Positions 43,528 to 54,967 of a stretch of 64,000 nucleotides of DNA are shown here, one piece after another; the first letter of the stretch is position 1, and each line of letters begins with the position of its first letter. The position numbers and the translations under genes are program-made. This DNA comes from Paenibacillus sediminis (GTDB lineage: Bacteria; Bacillota; Bacilli; Paenibacillales; Paenibacillaceae), in the NCBI RefSeq assembly GCF_017873765.1, contig NZ_JAGGKP010000001.1:496001-560000 (forward strand), in the 5' to 3' direction. The notes beneath the pieces were generated by a model that had not been told where the DNA came from, searched no databases, and worked only from the letters and a program-made list of their open reading frames with translations.

Positions 43528-43556
43528 AAGCGGGCCTTGAATAAGGTCCGCTTTGT
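43528..43556 (+). terminator. Hairpin terminator of the siderophore-binding gene
   Basis: AAGCGGGCCTT and AAGGTCCGCTT with a 4-base loop and one wobble; the T-run is short. Confidence 0.6.
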
Positions 43557-43669
43557 ATGTATACGGGCATGGCCCAAATTGACTGCAACGTTTGTTTGAT
43601 GCATTATTTAGTAGACAGTTATTCAAGAAATGATGCGGTTAATCGTCTGTAACAGGGAGGGCAATAATC

Positions 43670-43909
43670 GTGGCTGTTGTTCGTAAAATGGTTCAAGCTC
43701 CAATTCGTGTGTACCGAAAATATATTTCTCCATTAAAACCGCCAACTTGCCGTTTTTATCCGACGTGCTCCGCATATGCGCTTGAAGCCATTGAAGTGCA
43801 TGGAGCTGTGAAAGGTTCGTGGTTGGCAGCGAAACGAATCGCGAAATGCCATCCGTTTCATCCTGGAGGCATTGACCTTGTGCCGCCAAGGAAAGCAAGA
43901 AATGAATAG
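43670..43909 (+). CDS. yidD: YidD membrane protein insertion efficiency factor
   Basis: A 79-residue protein that starts at GTG behind CAGGGAGGG. The family motif is complete: [28 protein letters not shown] with the three cysteines, then [19 protein letters not shown]. YidD is a peripheral membrane protein helping YidC insert proteins. It stands alone before the metG leader. Confidence 0.95.
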   Translation: MAVVRKMVQAPIRVYRKYISPLKPPTCRFYPTCSAYALEAIEVHGAVKGSWLAAKRIAKCHPFHPGGIDLVPPRKARNE

Positions 43910-43936
43910 CAGTCATCATGGATAACACGATGCCGC

Positions 43937-43966
43937 TTGACATGACACTATCCATTTCAGTATATT
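43937..43966 (+). promoter_or_regulatory. Promoter of the metG T-box transcript
   Basis: TTGACA (43937-43942) and TATATT (43961-43966) separated by 18 bases, about 30 bases before the leader RNA structures. Confidence 0.65.
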
Positions 43967-44000
43967 CATGATATATAGCTGTTGCATATCACATATTTCC

Positions 44001-46257
<2,257 letters not shown>

Positions 46258-46275
46258 TAAGCAATAAATAATAGA

Positions 46276-46313
46276 AAGGCGGGTCCATACTATGTATGGA
46301 TTCGTCTTTTTTT
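46276..46313 (+). terminator. Terminator of metG
   Basis: GGCGGGTCCATA and TATGGATTCGTC pair over 12 positions including wobbles, followed by seven T residues. Confidence 0.85.
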
Positions 46314-46524
46314 GCGATGAATCATGATCTGATGATGTCGCAACGTGACTAGCTAACTCTGCATCATTAGAGATATAATAATGATATTATGATCTTGGAA
46401 CAGATTACGATGATTTGGGAAATAAAGACATCAGATTAATATCACACTATGTACATCTTTATCATAAACTTTCATCAAAACCCATCTAAACAGCATCATT
46501 CTGCAGATTGGAGAGGCGATACAA

Positions 46525-46974
46525 ATGACGGCGAATCATGAAAATACGATCATTAATGAAATGATTAAGGTTATGTCCATCAATGGATGGCGTGTTACGG
46601 AACAACGTCGTAAATTAGCAGAAATATTCGCTAAAACGGATGGTTATCTATCTCCCAAAGACGTTTACGATCAAATGACCACAGCATATCCTAGTGTAAG
46701 CTTGGATACAGTGTATCGTAATTTGCGTCTATTGAGTGAGATGGGGGCATTAGAGCAATTTTATTTCATGGAAGGCGGATTGAAATTTCGAGCAAGTTGT
46801 CTGACACACCACCATCATCATTTAATTTGTGTGAATTGCGAGAAGACATTGACTTTTGATTATTGTCCAATGGAAGATGAATTGAAATTGCCTGGATCTT
46901 TTAAAATTTTAAATCATCGATTTGAGGTGTATGGCATTTGTGAAGAATGTCAACAAGAGTCGACCACAGATTGA
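46525..46974 (+). CDS. zur: Fur-family regulator, probable zinc repressor Zur
   Basis: A 149-residue protein with an N-terminal winged helix (NGWRVTEQRRKLAEIF, SLDTVYRNLRLL), the metal-site run LTHHHHHLICVNC, and the structural zinc cysteines CVNC and CEEC. The immediate neighbourhood is a zinc ABC transporter and several Zur-type palindromes, which supports Zur over Fur or PerR. The ATG has GGAGAGG upstream. It represses zinc uptake when zinc is plentiful. Confidence 0.85.
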   Translation: MTANHENTIINEMIKVMSINGWRVTEQRRKLAEIFAKTDGYLSPKDVYDQMTTAYPSVSLDTVYRNLRLLSEMGALEQFYFMEGGLKFRASCLTHHHHHLICVNCEKTLTFDYCPMEDELKLPGSFKILNHRFEVYGICEECQQESTTD

Positions 46975-47008
46975 CAAAAATCAGTCCATCTTGTTAACAT
47001 TAAGTTTA

Positions 47009-47023
47009 TAGTAAATATTACGA
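47009..47023 (+). promoter_or_regulatory. Zur-box-like palindrome 1
   Basis: TAGTAAATATTACGA matches TCGTAAT-N-ATTACGA-type Zur boxes at 13 of 15 positions. Confidence 0.5.
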
Positions 47024-47066
47024 TTAGAGTCGGATCCGTTAATCCGGCTTAAACTTTTGTTTAAAA

Positions 47067-47081
47067 CCGTAATTATTACAT
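47067..47081 (+). promoter_or_regulatory. Zur-box-like palindrome 2
   Basis: CCGTAATTATTACAT keeps the GTAATTATTAC core of the Zur box. Confidence 0.5.
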
Positions 47082-47147
47082 ATAAGAAGGGGTGTGATGT
47101 ACCTGAATATATATAAATTCGGTGGCAGATATTACTGAGAAGATCGG

Positions 47148-47197
47148 TTGACAAATAATGAAATGAGCCCATATAATCTTATTTGTAATTATTATGA
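47148..47197 (+). promoter_or_regulatory. znuA promoter with overlapping Zur box
   Basis: TTGACA (47148-47153) and TATAAT (47172-47177) are 18 bases apart. The Zur-like TTGTAATTATTATGA (47183-47197, 13 of 15 positions) covers the predicted transcription start, the expected site for repression. Confidence 0.75.
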
Positions 47198-47219
47198 TTA
47201 AGGAAAGTAGAGTTGAAGG

Positions 47220-48161
47220 ATGAAATCGAAAAAGATACTGTTTGCCTTGTTATGCGTTATTTTTATAGTAGCTGGGTGTGCGAATCAATCATCGAACGGC
47301 AAAATTGTAGAAGGTAAAGTGAACGTTGTTACTACCTTTTATCCAATATATGAATTTGCTAAACAAATCGGCGGCGAGAATGCGAATGTTATTAATTTGC
47401 TGCCCACTGGTGTTGAACCTCATGATTGGACGCCAAAGAGTCAAGATATGATGAACACATCGAAGGCCCAATTGTTTCTATATAACGGCGCAGGGCTTGA
47501 AGGCTGGGTACCTGATTTTCTGCAAGGACTAAATAAGAATTCAAAGGTGAAGAGTGTCCAGGTAAGCAAAGGCATTAACCTGATTACTACAGAAGAAGTT
47601 GATGATCATGATCACGGGAATGCGGACCACAGCAATACTCATATTGACCCACATACGTGGGTGAGTCCGAAATCGGCTATGATTATGGCTGACAATATTA
47701 AAAATAGTTATGTAGAAGTCGACCCAAGTCATAAGCAGCAATATGAAGCTCGTTATCAAGAACTTGTATCAAAGCTGAAGGCTCTTGATCAAAAGTATGA
47801 AACAGAGCTTGCCAAAGTAACTCGTAAAGATATTGTTGTATCGCACCAAGCTTTCGGCTACTTGTGCCGTGACTATGGACTTACGCAGCATGCTATTATG
47901 GGATTGTCACCGGACGCAGAGCCTAGAGCACAGGATTTAGTACAGCTGGCGAAAACGGTGAAACAGGATAACATCAAATATATTTTCTTCGAACAGTTAG
48001 TTTCTGATAAATTAGCGAAGACATTGGCTAACGAAACGGGAGTAAAAACATTGGTGTTGAACCCGGTAGAAGGACTGACGAAAGAACAAGTGAAAGCAGG
48101 AGAAGACTACTTCTCGATTATGGACAAAAACTTGCAAAATTTACTGCTAGCTCTACAATAA
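47220..48161 (+). CDS. znuA: Zinc ABC transporter substrate-binding lipoprotein ZnuA/AdcA-like
   Basis: A 313-residue cluster A-I metal-binding protein. The lipobox is IVAGCANQ with the cysteine near residue 20. Metal ligands are in EPHDWTPK, the His/Asp-rich loop DDHDHGNADHSN, HIDPHTWVSP, VVSHQAFGYL and a C-terminal aspartate region. The His-rich loop favours zinc over manganese. It is the first gene of the znuACB unit under the Zur boxes. Confidence 0.92.
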   Translation: MKSKKILFALLCVIFIVAGCANQSSNGKIVEGKVNVVTTFYPIYEFAKQIGGENANVINLLPTGVEPHDWTPKSQDMMNTSKAQLFLYNGAGLEGWVPDFLQGLNKNSKVKSVQVSKGINLITTEEVDDHDHGNADHSNTHIDPHTWVSPKSAMIMADNIKNSYVEVDPSHKQQYEARYQELVSKLKALDQKYETELAKVTRKDIVVSHQAFGYLCRDYGLTQHAIMGLSPDAEPRAQDLVQLAKTVKQDNIKYIFFEQLVSDKLAKTLANETGVKTLVLNPVEGLTKEQVKAGEDYFSIMDKNLQNLLLALQ

Positions 48162-48191
48162 AGAATGATCGAAGCCGAAAGGAAGGCTATT

Positions 48192-48944
48192 ATGCACCAA
48201 ACTTTAATAACGAACTGTCATCAAAATATTATTGAACTAAATAACGTAAGCTTCTCATATATGGACCAGAAAGTCATTTCTGGTCTCAATTTTTCCTTGA
48301 AACAGCGTGATTTTGTCGGAATCGTTGGTTCTAATGGAGCGGGTAAAACGACACTGCTTCGTATGATTGTAGGTCTGTTAAATCCAACAGAAGGTGAAAT
48401 TAGATTGTTCGGGGAACCGATTAGGAAGTTTCGGGATTGGGAACGGATTGGATATGTACCACAGAAAACTGCGTTCAACCCGCTATTTCCGGCAACGGTT
48501 CGCGAAGTCGTCTTGTCAGGATTATACACGAACAAAAAGTTGTTCCGCCGTGTAAGCCGCGCAGATCAGCAGAAATGCGATGATGCCCTTGAAGTGATGA
48601 AAATTGAAGACATTGCGAATAAACGAATCGGACAACTATCCGGCGGGCAGCAGCAGCGAGCTCTATTAGCAAGGGCGCTTATTAACCACCCTGATTTGCT
48701 TATTTTGGACGAACCGACAGTAGGTATTGATGCGGAGACACAGGAAAGTTTCTTTGAACTGATTACTCATATGCATGAGCATCATGAAATGACGTTTCTC
48801 ATGGTATCGCATGATTTAGATATGGTTGAAAATTATTTAGGCAAAGAACCGGTTCATCAAAGCGGTAAAATAAATTTCTTTGTTCGACATTCTCATGAAA
48901 TTTTAGACTGTGAAGAAACCAATTTACAGCATTCGTTAGTTTAA
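48192..48944 (+). CDS. znuC: Zinc ABC transporter ATP-binding protein
   Basis: A 250-residue ATPase read from ATG 48192, which has GAAAGGAAGG at the right distance; an ATG at 48165 is possible but has no ribosome site. Walker A is GSNGAGKTT, the signature LSGGQQQRALLARAL, Walker B LLILDEPTVGID, and the switch histidine is in MVSHD. It powers import through the adjacent permease. Confidence 0.94.
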   Translation: MHQTLITNCHQNIIELNNVSFSYMDQKVISGLNFSLKQRDFVGIVGSNGAGKTTLLRMIVGLLNPTEGEIRLFGEPIRKFRDWERIGYVPQKTAFNPLFPATVREVVLSGLYTNKKLFRRVSRADQQKCDDALEVMKIEDIANKRIGQLSGGQQQRALLARALINHPDLLILDEPTVGIDAETQESFFELITHMHEHHEMTFLMVSHDLDMVENYLGKEPVHQSGKINFFVRHSHEILDCEETNLQHSLV

Positions 48945-48973
48945 GAGTTTAAGAAAAGGAGTCGTGTTTTATT

Positions 48974-49777
48974 TTGGACATTTTATATAGTGATTTTTTT
49001 CAGAGGGCTCTTGCAGGCGGACTGCTAATTGGTCTCACGGCACCGCTTATCGGAATTTTTCTCGTGTTAAGGCGCCTTTCGATGATCGGGGATACGCTTG
49101 CACACGTCACGATTGCAGGTGTTGCTCTCGGATTTCTTATTGAAGTGTATCCGATTGCGATCGGACTCGTATTTGCTGTTCTAGCCTCCTTTGGCATTGA
49201 GAAGCTGAGGAAAGCTTATAAAACATATGCGGAGCTCTCCATTGCGATCATTATGTCTGGTGGTGTTGCGCTAGCTTCTATCCTTTTTACGCTTGGAATG
49301 GGTTATAATACAGATGTAACGAGCTATTTATTCGGAAGTATTTATACACTTGATCAGACCGATTTGGTTGTGGTTGGTGCGGTAGCGCTCGTTGTTGTTA
49401 TTGTTGTTTCGTTATTTGTAAAAGAGTTTTTCCAGCTTAGCTTTGAGGAAGATGCCGCAGCCGTTAATGGTTTGCCGACTAAATTGCTCAATATGCTCCT
49501 TACGGTAATGACTGCACTCGTCGTTAGCACAGCGATTAAGATTGTAGGAGCCTTGCTTGTGTCTGCGCTTCTTACCATTCCGGTTGCAACGAGTTTATTA
49601 ATCGCTAGAAGCTTCAAATCGTCGATCGTTCTATCTGTAATTATATCTGAGACTGCTGTAGTGCTTGGGCTTATGATAGCAGGGATATGGAATCTTGCAC
49701 CGGGAGGAACGATTGTACTGCTGCTCATTTCAATGCTTATATTAACCTTAGTCGGTAAAAGAGGCTTTTCAACTTAG
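48974..49777 (+). CDS. znuB: Zinc ABC transporter permease
   Basis: A 267-residue ABC-3 family membrane protein that starts at TTG behind AAAAGGAGTCG. Characteristic segments are LRRLSMIGDTLAHVTIAGVALG, containing the conserved aspartate and histidine, and KIVGALLVSALLTIPVATSLL. It forms the homodimeric zinc channel. It lies 29 bases after znuC and 24 bases before the ccdA-like gene. Confidence 0.94.
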   Translation: MDILYSDFFQRALAGGLLIGLTAPLIGIFLVLRRLSMIGDTLAHVTIAGVALGFLIEVYPIAIGLVFAVLASFGIEKLRKAYKTYAELSIAIIMSGGVALASILFTLGMGYNTDVTSYLFGSIYTLDQTDLVVVGAVALVVVIVVSLFVKEFFQLSFEEDAAAVNGLPTKLLNMLLTVMTALVVSTAIKIVGALLVSALLTIPVATSLLIARSFKSSIVLSVIISETAVVLGLMIAGIWNLAPGGTIVLLLISMLILTLVGKRGFST

Positions 49778-49801
49778 CGCATAGACCAAGAGAGGTGTTT
49801 T

Positions 49802-50515
49802 ATGTCAAATCTCAACATTTGGATTGCTTTTGCAGCAGGACTGGCATCGTTTATTTCTCCTTGCTGCTTGCCGCTTTATCCTTCTTACTTATCCTATATT
49901 ACAGGAATGTCGGTCCATAAGCTTAAGACGGAACAGAACAAGAGAGAAGTTCGTTTGCGTACAATGAGTCATACGTTTGCTTTTATTTTAGGTTTTTCAG
50001 CGGTATTTTACTCTCTCGGCTTTGGAGCAGGACTATTCGGCGATTTTTTCAACAACTATCGCAATTTAATTCGTCAATTATCAGCTATTTTAATTATGGT
50101 AATGGCTTTAGTGCTTCTTGGCGTCTTTCAGCCGCAGTTTCTAATGAAAGAGCGCAAAATGAACTTGAACTTTAGACCGACTGGATACATAGGTTCATTT
50201 ATTTTCGGAATTGGATTTTCTGCAGGCTGGTCACCTTGTATTGGACCCATTCTGGCGACAATTGTTGCCCTCGCCGCCAGCCATTCGGGTCAATGGTTTG
50301 CACTCATTACAGCGTATACCGTTGGATTTGCGGTGCCGTTTTTTGTGCTGGCATTCTTTATCGGCTCAACAAAATGGATACTCAAATATTCCGGCAAAAT
50401 TATGAAGATTGGCGGAGCGATCATGCTTGTCATGGGACTCCTGTTATTTACGAATCATATGACGCGGATTACGATCTGGCTTCAGCAAATTACGCCGGAT
50501 TGGCTTAAGTTCTAA
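49802..50515 (+). CDS. CcdA-type cytochrome c biogenesis/thiol-electron transfer protein
   Basis: A 237-residue membrane protein with six helices. The two conserved cysteine-proline motifs are SPCCLPLYPSY and GWSPCIGPILA, whose cysteines relay electrons from cytosolic thioredoxin to extracytoplasmic thiol proteins. ATG follows AGAGGTG. It is only 24 bases after znuB with no terminator, so it may be co-transcribed with zinc uptake. Confidence 0.9.
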   Translation: MSNLNIWIAFAAGLASFISPCCLPLYPSYLSYITGMSVHKLKTEQNKREVRLRTMSHTFAFILGFSAVFYSLGFGAGLFGDFFNNYRNLIRQLSAILIMVMALVLLGVFQPQFLMKERKMNLNFRPTGYIGSFIFGIGFSAGWSPCIGPILATIVALAASHSGQWFALITAYTVGFAVPFFVLAFFIGSTKWILKYSGKIMKIGGAIMLVMGLLLFTNHMTRITIWLQQITPDWLKF

Positions 50516-50521
50516 GATCAT

Positions 50522-51592
50522 TTAAGTAAAATAATCAATTCTGGCATCTGGAAAATGTTCGAAAATCCGCTCTGTGATAAACTCTCGCAGGGCGGTTTGT
50601 TGATCATCGGGATATACGTACTTATATTGCCCCCAACGACCCCATTTTGTTTTACGTTTTGCAATATCCATCTCAAGCTTTGTTTTCGGATAACGCTTCT
50701 CAATGATCGCTTTTGATGTTTTCGTAAAGCGATGCTGAATCATTTCGAATGTTAAGTCTTTGAGCCCCTTCGGAAGAGCCTTCTCTAATTTCTGCAGAAG
50801 TTCTGCGTACCCTTCCTGCCATCCTTCATACCATATAATAGGTGCTATGATAAAGCCTAGTGGATAACCTGCATGGGCTATTTTAGAAGCAGCTTCAATC
50901 CGTTCTTCGAATCTGGATGTAGCGGGTTCAAATTGCTTAATGACGTAATCTGAATTGACGCTAAATCGAATGCGGGTATGGCCATTGTGCTCTAGATTCA
51001 GCAGCGAATCGACGTGGTGATACTTCGTAACAAAGCGCAGTCTTCCGAACTCTTCATTAGCCATAAATTCAATGAGTTCAGCCAATGAACCTGTAATGTG
51101 CTCGAGACCAACAGGGTCTGAAGTACAAGCAGCTTCGAACCTCGTTATTTGCGGAGCACGTTCTTCAATATACCTTTTTGCTGCACCCAAAATTTCATCC
51201 GTATTCACATACACCCGCACATAAGGCTTAGAGCCAAGAGTAGTCTGTAAATAACAGTAATGACAATGTCCCATACATCCTGTAGAAATGGGGATAGCAT
51301 ACTCAGCAGACGGTTTAGATTGATCGAAGGTCAATGTCTTTCTTACTCCAACAACTAACGTTCTTTTTGCATTTTTATATTGTTCAAGTTCCGTTTCACC
51401 CGGCAGATTGGTGATCCGATTATGGGAGGTTGTCATGCGGTAAGGGATGTTTTGCGATTTCACCCATTCCATAATTTTCGCGCCTTTCGGATATTCCAGC
51501 GCCCTAGGTTCAAAATAAACCAAATCCGGAACAAACGGCTTGGTAGGCCTTATTTTATTCTTGACTTGTGGTTCTAGAATGGCAGTTCCCAA
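50522..51592 (-). CDS. splB: Spore photoproduct lyase
   Basis: A 356-residue radical SAM enzyme, close to B. subtilis SplB in length and motifs. The cluster motif TGCMGHCHYCYLQ has the CX3CX2C cysteines, FEAACTSDPVG the hydrogen-donor cysteine, and RLRFVTKYHHVD further conserved residues. It repairs the thymine dimer peculiar to UV-irradiated spores during germination. Starts at TTG 51592 behind GAGGAGTG. It is convergent with the ccdA-like gene, with no clear terminator between. Confidence 0.95.
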   Translation of the reverse strand: MGTAILEPQVKNKIRPTKPFVPDLVYFEPRALEYPKGAKIMEWVKSQNIPYRMTTSHNRITNLPGETELEQYKNAKRTLVVGVRKTLTFDQSKPSAEYAIPISTGCMGHCHYCYLQTTLGSKPYVRVYVNTDEILGAAKRYIEERAPQITRFEAACTSDPVGLEHITGSLAELIEFMANEEFGRLRFVTKYHHVDSLLNLEHNGHTRIRFSVNSDYVIKQFEPATSRFEERIEAASKIAHAGYPLGFIIAPIIWYEGWQEGYAELLQKLEKALPKGLKDLTFEMIQHRFTKTSKAIIEKRYPKTKLEMDIAKRKTKWGRWGQYKYVYPDDQQTALREFITERIFEHFPDARIDYFT

Positions 51593-51791
51593 TAATGCTT
51601 CACTCCTCTCTATTTAGCAATATGTTTATTATGCTATTGCTTTTTGCGAAGCAATCTTGGTAATAAATGAGCCAAATTACAATGCCCTCGGACTTGCCAA
51701 GCTATAAGAATAACATGTATCATTACTAGAGCAGAGATTGAACTGAAAGTGTATGATTTTGCAAAATTAGAGGAAGAGAGAGATGGAATGA

Positions 51792-52217
51792 ATGCCTACG
51801 CCTAGTATGGAAGACTATTTGGAACGCATCTACAAGTTAATAGACGAAAAAGGATACGCTCGCGTTTCCGACATTGCGGAAGGTTTGGAAGTACATCCCT
51901 CGTCCGTCACTAAAATGATTCAGAAATTAGACAAGGACGAATACTTGGTCTATGAAAAATACCGTGGATTAATTTTGACGAACAAAGGGAAGAGAATGGG
52001 GAAACGATTGATGGACCGCCATCAATTGCTGGAGGATTTTCTCAAAACCATTGGCGTCCAAGAAGAAAATATTTATAAAGATGTTGAAGGAATTGAGCAT
52101 CATTTAAGCTGGGATTCTATCACATGCATAGAAACTTTAGTTGAATATTTTAGACGTGACCCAAAGAGACTTGAAGACCTTCGCGATATTCATAATGAGC
52201 TCGTTAGCAATTCGTAA
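51792..52217 (+). CDS. mntR: Manganese-dependent transcriptional regulator MntR
   Basis: A 141-residue DtxR-family protein nearly co-linear with B. subtilis MntR. The helix-turn-helix is [21 protein letters not shown]; metal ligands are Asp8 (MEDYLE), Glu11, His77 (DRHQLLE), and the EGIEHHLSW pair. It represses Mn2+ uptake at high manganese. It marks the beginning of the conserved mntR-yqh block; a terminator follows it. Confidence 0.96.
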   Translation: MPTPSMEDYLERIYKLIDEKGYARVSDIAEGLEVHPSSVTKMIQKLDKDEYLVYEKYRGLILTNKGKRMGKRLMDRHQLLEDFLKTIGVQEENIYKDVEGIEHHLSWDSITCIETLVEYFRRDPKRLEDLRDIHNELVSNS

Positions 52218-52222
52218 GTAAG

Positions 52223-52254
52223 GCATCTGTCACCTCTGGCAGATGCTTTTTATT
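52223..52254 (+). terminator. Terminator of mntR
   Basis: GCATCTG and CAGATGC around a 10-base loop, followed by TTTTTATTT. Confidence 0.8.
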
Positions 52255-52289
52255 TAGATGCAATGACTATGAAAGCAGGGGGAGAAATA

Positions 52290-53852
52290 ATGAGGTTGTT
52301 ACGCAGGTGGGCTATACTTTTGGCCATGTTCGCATTATGTATATCTTCAACTGGAATTACACTTTATGCTCAGTCTTCATCCATTCAAATTTATCTTGAT
52401 GGACGTAAAATCGACAGCGACGTGCCTCCTTATATTTTAACTAAGGTAAACGTTACGATGGTTCCGCTTCGTGTCATTAGCGAAGGTCTAGGTGCAAGTG
52501 CAGATTGGTCGCAGAGCAGTAAGACAGTAACCATAACGAAATCAGGCCACGAACTAAAACTGACGAATGGTTTGAATACAGCCTCTGTGAACGGCATGAC
52601 GATTAAATTAGAAACCTCAGTACAAATTAAACAAGGCCGGGTGATGGTTCCGCTTCGTTTTGTCAGTGAACAGCTTGGTCTTCAGGTAGTATGGAATCAA
52701 AAAGCTCAGACGATTGTCATGACATCCTCAGATGGCAATCATGAAAGCACCTCTTTAAGAGGAGCCTGGGTATCTACCATTTATAATTTGGACTGGCCTA
52801 CGGTAAGTTCCTATGGAAAAATAGAGCAGCAAAAACAAGAATACATAGCATTGCTAGATGACTTGCAATCGATGGGGATGAATAGCGTGTTCGTGCAAGT
52901 TAGACCTTCTTCCGACGCCATCTATCCATCAAAGCTTGTACCTTGGTCAAAATTCCTTACAGGTACTCAAGGTAAAGATCCAGGGTATGATCCGCTGCAG
53001 TTTATGATCGAAGAAACGCACAATCGCGGTATGCAGTTTCATGCATGGTTTAATCCATTCCGAGCGAATACGACGACGAACAAAGATCAGCTGGCTGCGA
53101 ATCATGTTGTCAAAGCCCATCCGGATTGGATTGTTTCCCAAGGGGGGCAGCTATACATTAATCCAGGGATTCCTGACGCTCGTAAATATGTGCTTGATGT
53201 CATTATGGAAGTGGTTCGAAACTATGATATTGATGGAGTTCATTTAGATGATTATTTCTATCCGTCAGGCGAATCTTCGTCGAATAAATTTAATGATGAT
53301 GATGCTTTTAGGGCGTACAATTCCAAAGGATTCACTTCCAAAGGCGATTGGCGCCGTAACAATATCAATGAATTTGTTCAGCAATTAGGATACAGCATTC
53401 ATGAAGCGAAGCCTGGTGTCCAGTTTGGTATAAGTCCATTCGGAGTTTGGAGAAATCAGAAAGTTGATCCCCTAGGCTCGGATACAAAAGCAGGCATAAC
53501 GAGCTATGACGACATGTATGCTGATGTAAGAACTTGGATCAAGTCCGAGTGGATTGATTACGTTGCCCCGCAAATATATTGGAGTTTATCGAATGCAAGC
53601 GCCAGATACGACAAGGTTGTCGACTGGTGGGTTCGGCAAACCTCTGATACAAACGTGCAGCTGTACATTGGTCATGCAATCTATAAAGTGGGAACGAATG
53701 AAGCGGGATGGCAAAGTGCTGATGAGATTATAAACCAGTTAAAATACAATGAGCAGTATCCGCAAATTAACGGAAGCATCTTTTTCAGCAGCAAAGATTT
53801 ACGTAAAAATCCACTTGGCATTAAAGAAGCATTGCACTCATATTATCAATAA
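52290..53852 (+). CDS. Exported GH10-like (DUF187/YngK) glycosidase with stalk domain
   Basis: A 520-residue exported protein from ATG 52290 behind CAGGGGGAG. The signal peptide ends near TLYAQS (residue 30). A stalk/copper amine oxidase N-terminal domain (about 35-150, VPLRVISEGLGASADW and VPLRFVSEQLGL) precedes the DUF187 TIM-barrel with RGAWVSTIYNLDWP, FHAWFNPFRANT, GVHLDDYFYP and YVAPQIYWS. The family is thought to cleave cell-surface or polysaccharide glycans. It lies between mntR and yqhO, where B. subtilis has no such gene. Confidence 0.9.
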   Translation: MRLLRRWAILLAMFALCISSTGITLYAQSSSIQIYLDGRKIDSDVPPYILTKVNVTMVPLRVISEGLGASADWSQSSKTVTITKSGHELKLTNGLNTASVNGMTIKLETSVQIKQGRVMVPLRFVSEQLGLQVVWNQKAQTIVMTSSDGNHESTSLRGAWVSTIYNLDWPTVSSYGKIEQQKQEYIALLDDLQSMGMNSVFVQVRPSSDAIYPSKLVPWSKFLTGTQGKDPGYDPLQFMIEETHNRGMQFHAWFNPFRANTTTNKDQLAANHVVKAHPDWIVSQGGQLYINPGIPDARKYVLDVIMEVVRNYDIDGVHLDDYFYPSGESSSNKFNDDDAFRAYNSKGFTSKGDWRRNNINEFVQQLGYSIHEAKPGVQFGISPFGVWRNQKVDPLGSDTKAGITSYDDMYADVRTWIKSEWIDYVAPQIYWSLSNASARYDKVVDWWVRQTSDTNVQLYIGHAIYKVGTNEAGWQSADEIINQLKYNEQYPQINGSIFFSSKDLRKNPLGIKEALHSYYQ

Positions 53853-53958
53853 TTTATCTAATCTGTTCATTAAAAAGACATAATGACAACCCTCGTTCTC
53901 ATACATAAGCAATAGACCTGTTACAGGCGGCTTAGCAGGGGACGGGGGTTGATTTTTT

Positions 53959-54930
53959 GTGTTTATCAATGGAGTCTTTGAAGGTGGAGGAGTGAAGGGC
54001 ATCTCGCTTGCTGGAGCAGTAAGAGCTGCAGAAACAAGCGGGGTTAAGTTCCATAGAGTTGCCGGCACTTCCTCAGGTTCTATCGTCGCTGCACTCATCG
54101 CAGCTGGATATACGTCCGAAGAGATGAAGGAGATTATTACGGAAATGCCGTTTATGTCTTTACTTCAACGTGCGCCTATATTTAACATAGGAATTATTGG
54201 ACCTGTACTGCGTGTGCTGCTTAAGAAAGGTTTATATTCTGGAGAGGCACTTGAAGAGTGGGTTCGAACAATTTTACTTAGAAAAAAAGTACGTACCTTC
54301 GGGGATTTGCCTAAAGGCAAGCTGCTTATTATTGCATCTGATATTTCGAATGGCAAAATATTAGTTCTTCCCGATGATTTGGAGCGCTTTGGCATAAAAC
54401 CTGAAAGCTTCGAGGTAGCCAAAGCCATCCGAATGAGCTGCAGCATTCCTTATTTTTTCGATCCGGTGAGATTAAGGTTGTCTGTAGACAAAGGCAAAGG
54501 TAAGCCGTTCGCCGAACAATTTGTTTATATTGTTGACGGCGGCATGCTTAGTAATTTTCCGCTTTGGCTGTTTGATAAGGAGAAAAATCGTGATACGGGG
54601 GAGATTATTCCGACTGTTGGCTTTCAAATGGTAGGAAAGAACGGGAATAAACCGCATAAAATTAACGGTCCGTTCAGTATGCTGCAAGCGATGGTGGAAA
54701 CGATGCTTTCGGCGCACGATGAACGTTATATAGAACAACATAATCGGTATCGTACGATTAAAATTCCTACGCTCGGTATTGGGACGACGCAGTTTCACAT
54801 TACACTCGAGGAGAGCTTGCTGCTTTATGATTCGGGAGTGCAAGCGGGTCAACGGTTTTTCAAAAGATGGGATAGAAAAATGTATGAAGATCAGTTCCAT
54901 AAGTTCCAAGATAAAACTTATAAAATATAA
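53959..54930 (+). CDS. Patatin-like phospholipase (YqhO)
   Basis: A 323-residue protein starting at GTG behind GGGGGTTG. The patatin oxyanion motif is GGGVKGIS, the nucleophile serine is in GTSSGS, and the catalytic aspartate in VDGGML. Such enzymes hydrolyse acyl esters of phospholipids. Position in the mntR-yqhP-yqhQ block supports identity with YqhO; its physiological substrate is unknown. Confidence 0.9.
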   Translation: MFINGVFEGGGVKGISLAGAVRAAETSGVKFHRVAGTSSGSIVAALIAAGYTSEEMKEIITEMPFMSLLQRAPIFNIGIIGPVLRVLLKKGLYSGEALEEWVRTILLRKKVRTFGDLPKGKLLIIASDISNGKILVLPDDLERFGIKPESFEVAKAIRMSCSIPYFFDPVRLRLSVDKGKGKPFAEQFVYIVDGGMLSNFPLWLFDKEKNRDTGEIIPTVGFQMVGKNGNKPHKINGPFSMLQAMVETMLSAHDERYIEQHNRYRTIKIPTLGIGTTQFHITLEESLLLYDSGVQAGQRFFKRWDRKMYEDQFHKFQDKTYKI

Positions 54931-54933
54931 ACG

Positions 54934-54967
54934 AAAGGCCCCTGCTTATCACAGCAGGCGCCTTTTT
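54934..54967. terminator. Terminator between yqhO and the convergent yqhP-like gene
   Basis: AAAGGC-CCCTGCT pairs with AGCAGG-CGCCTTT, with an A-run on one side and T-run on the other. Confidence 0.8.

Noticed and set aside
54472..54909. A 145-codon open frame opposite the patatin gene
   Set aside because: It is antisense to catalytic parts of a conserved gene and has no family signature.
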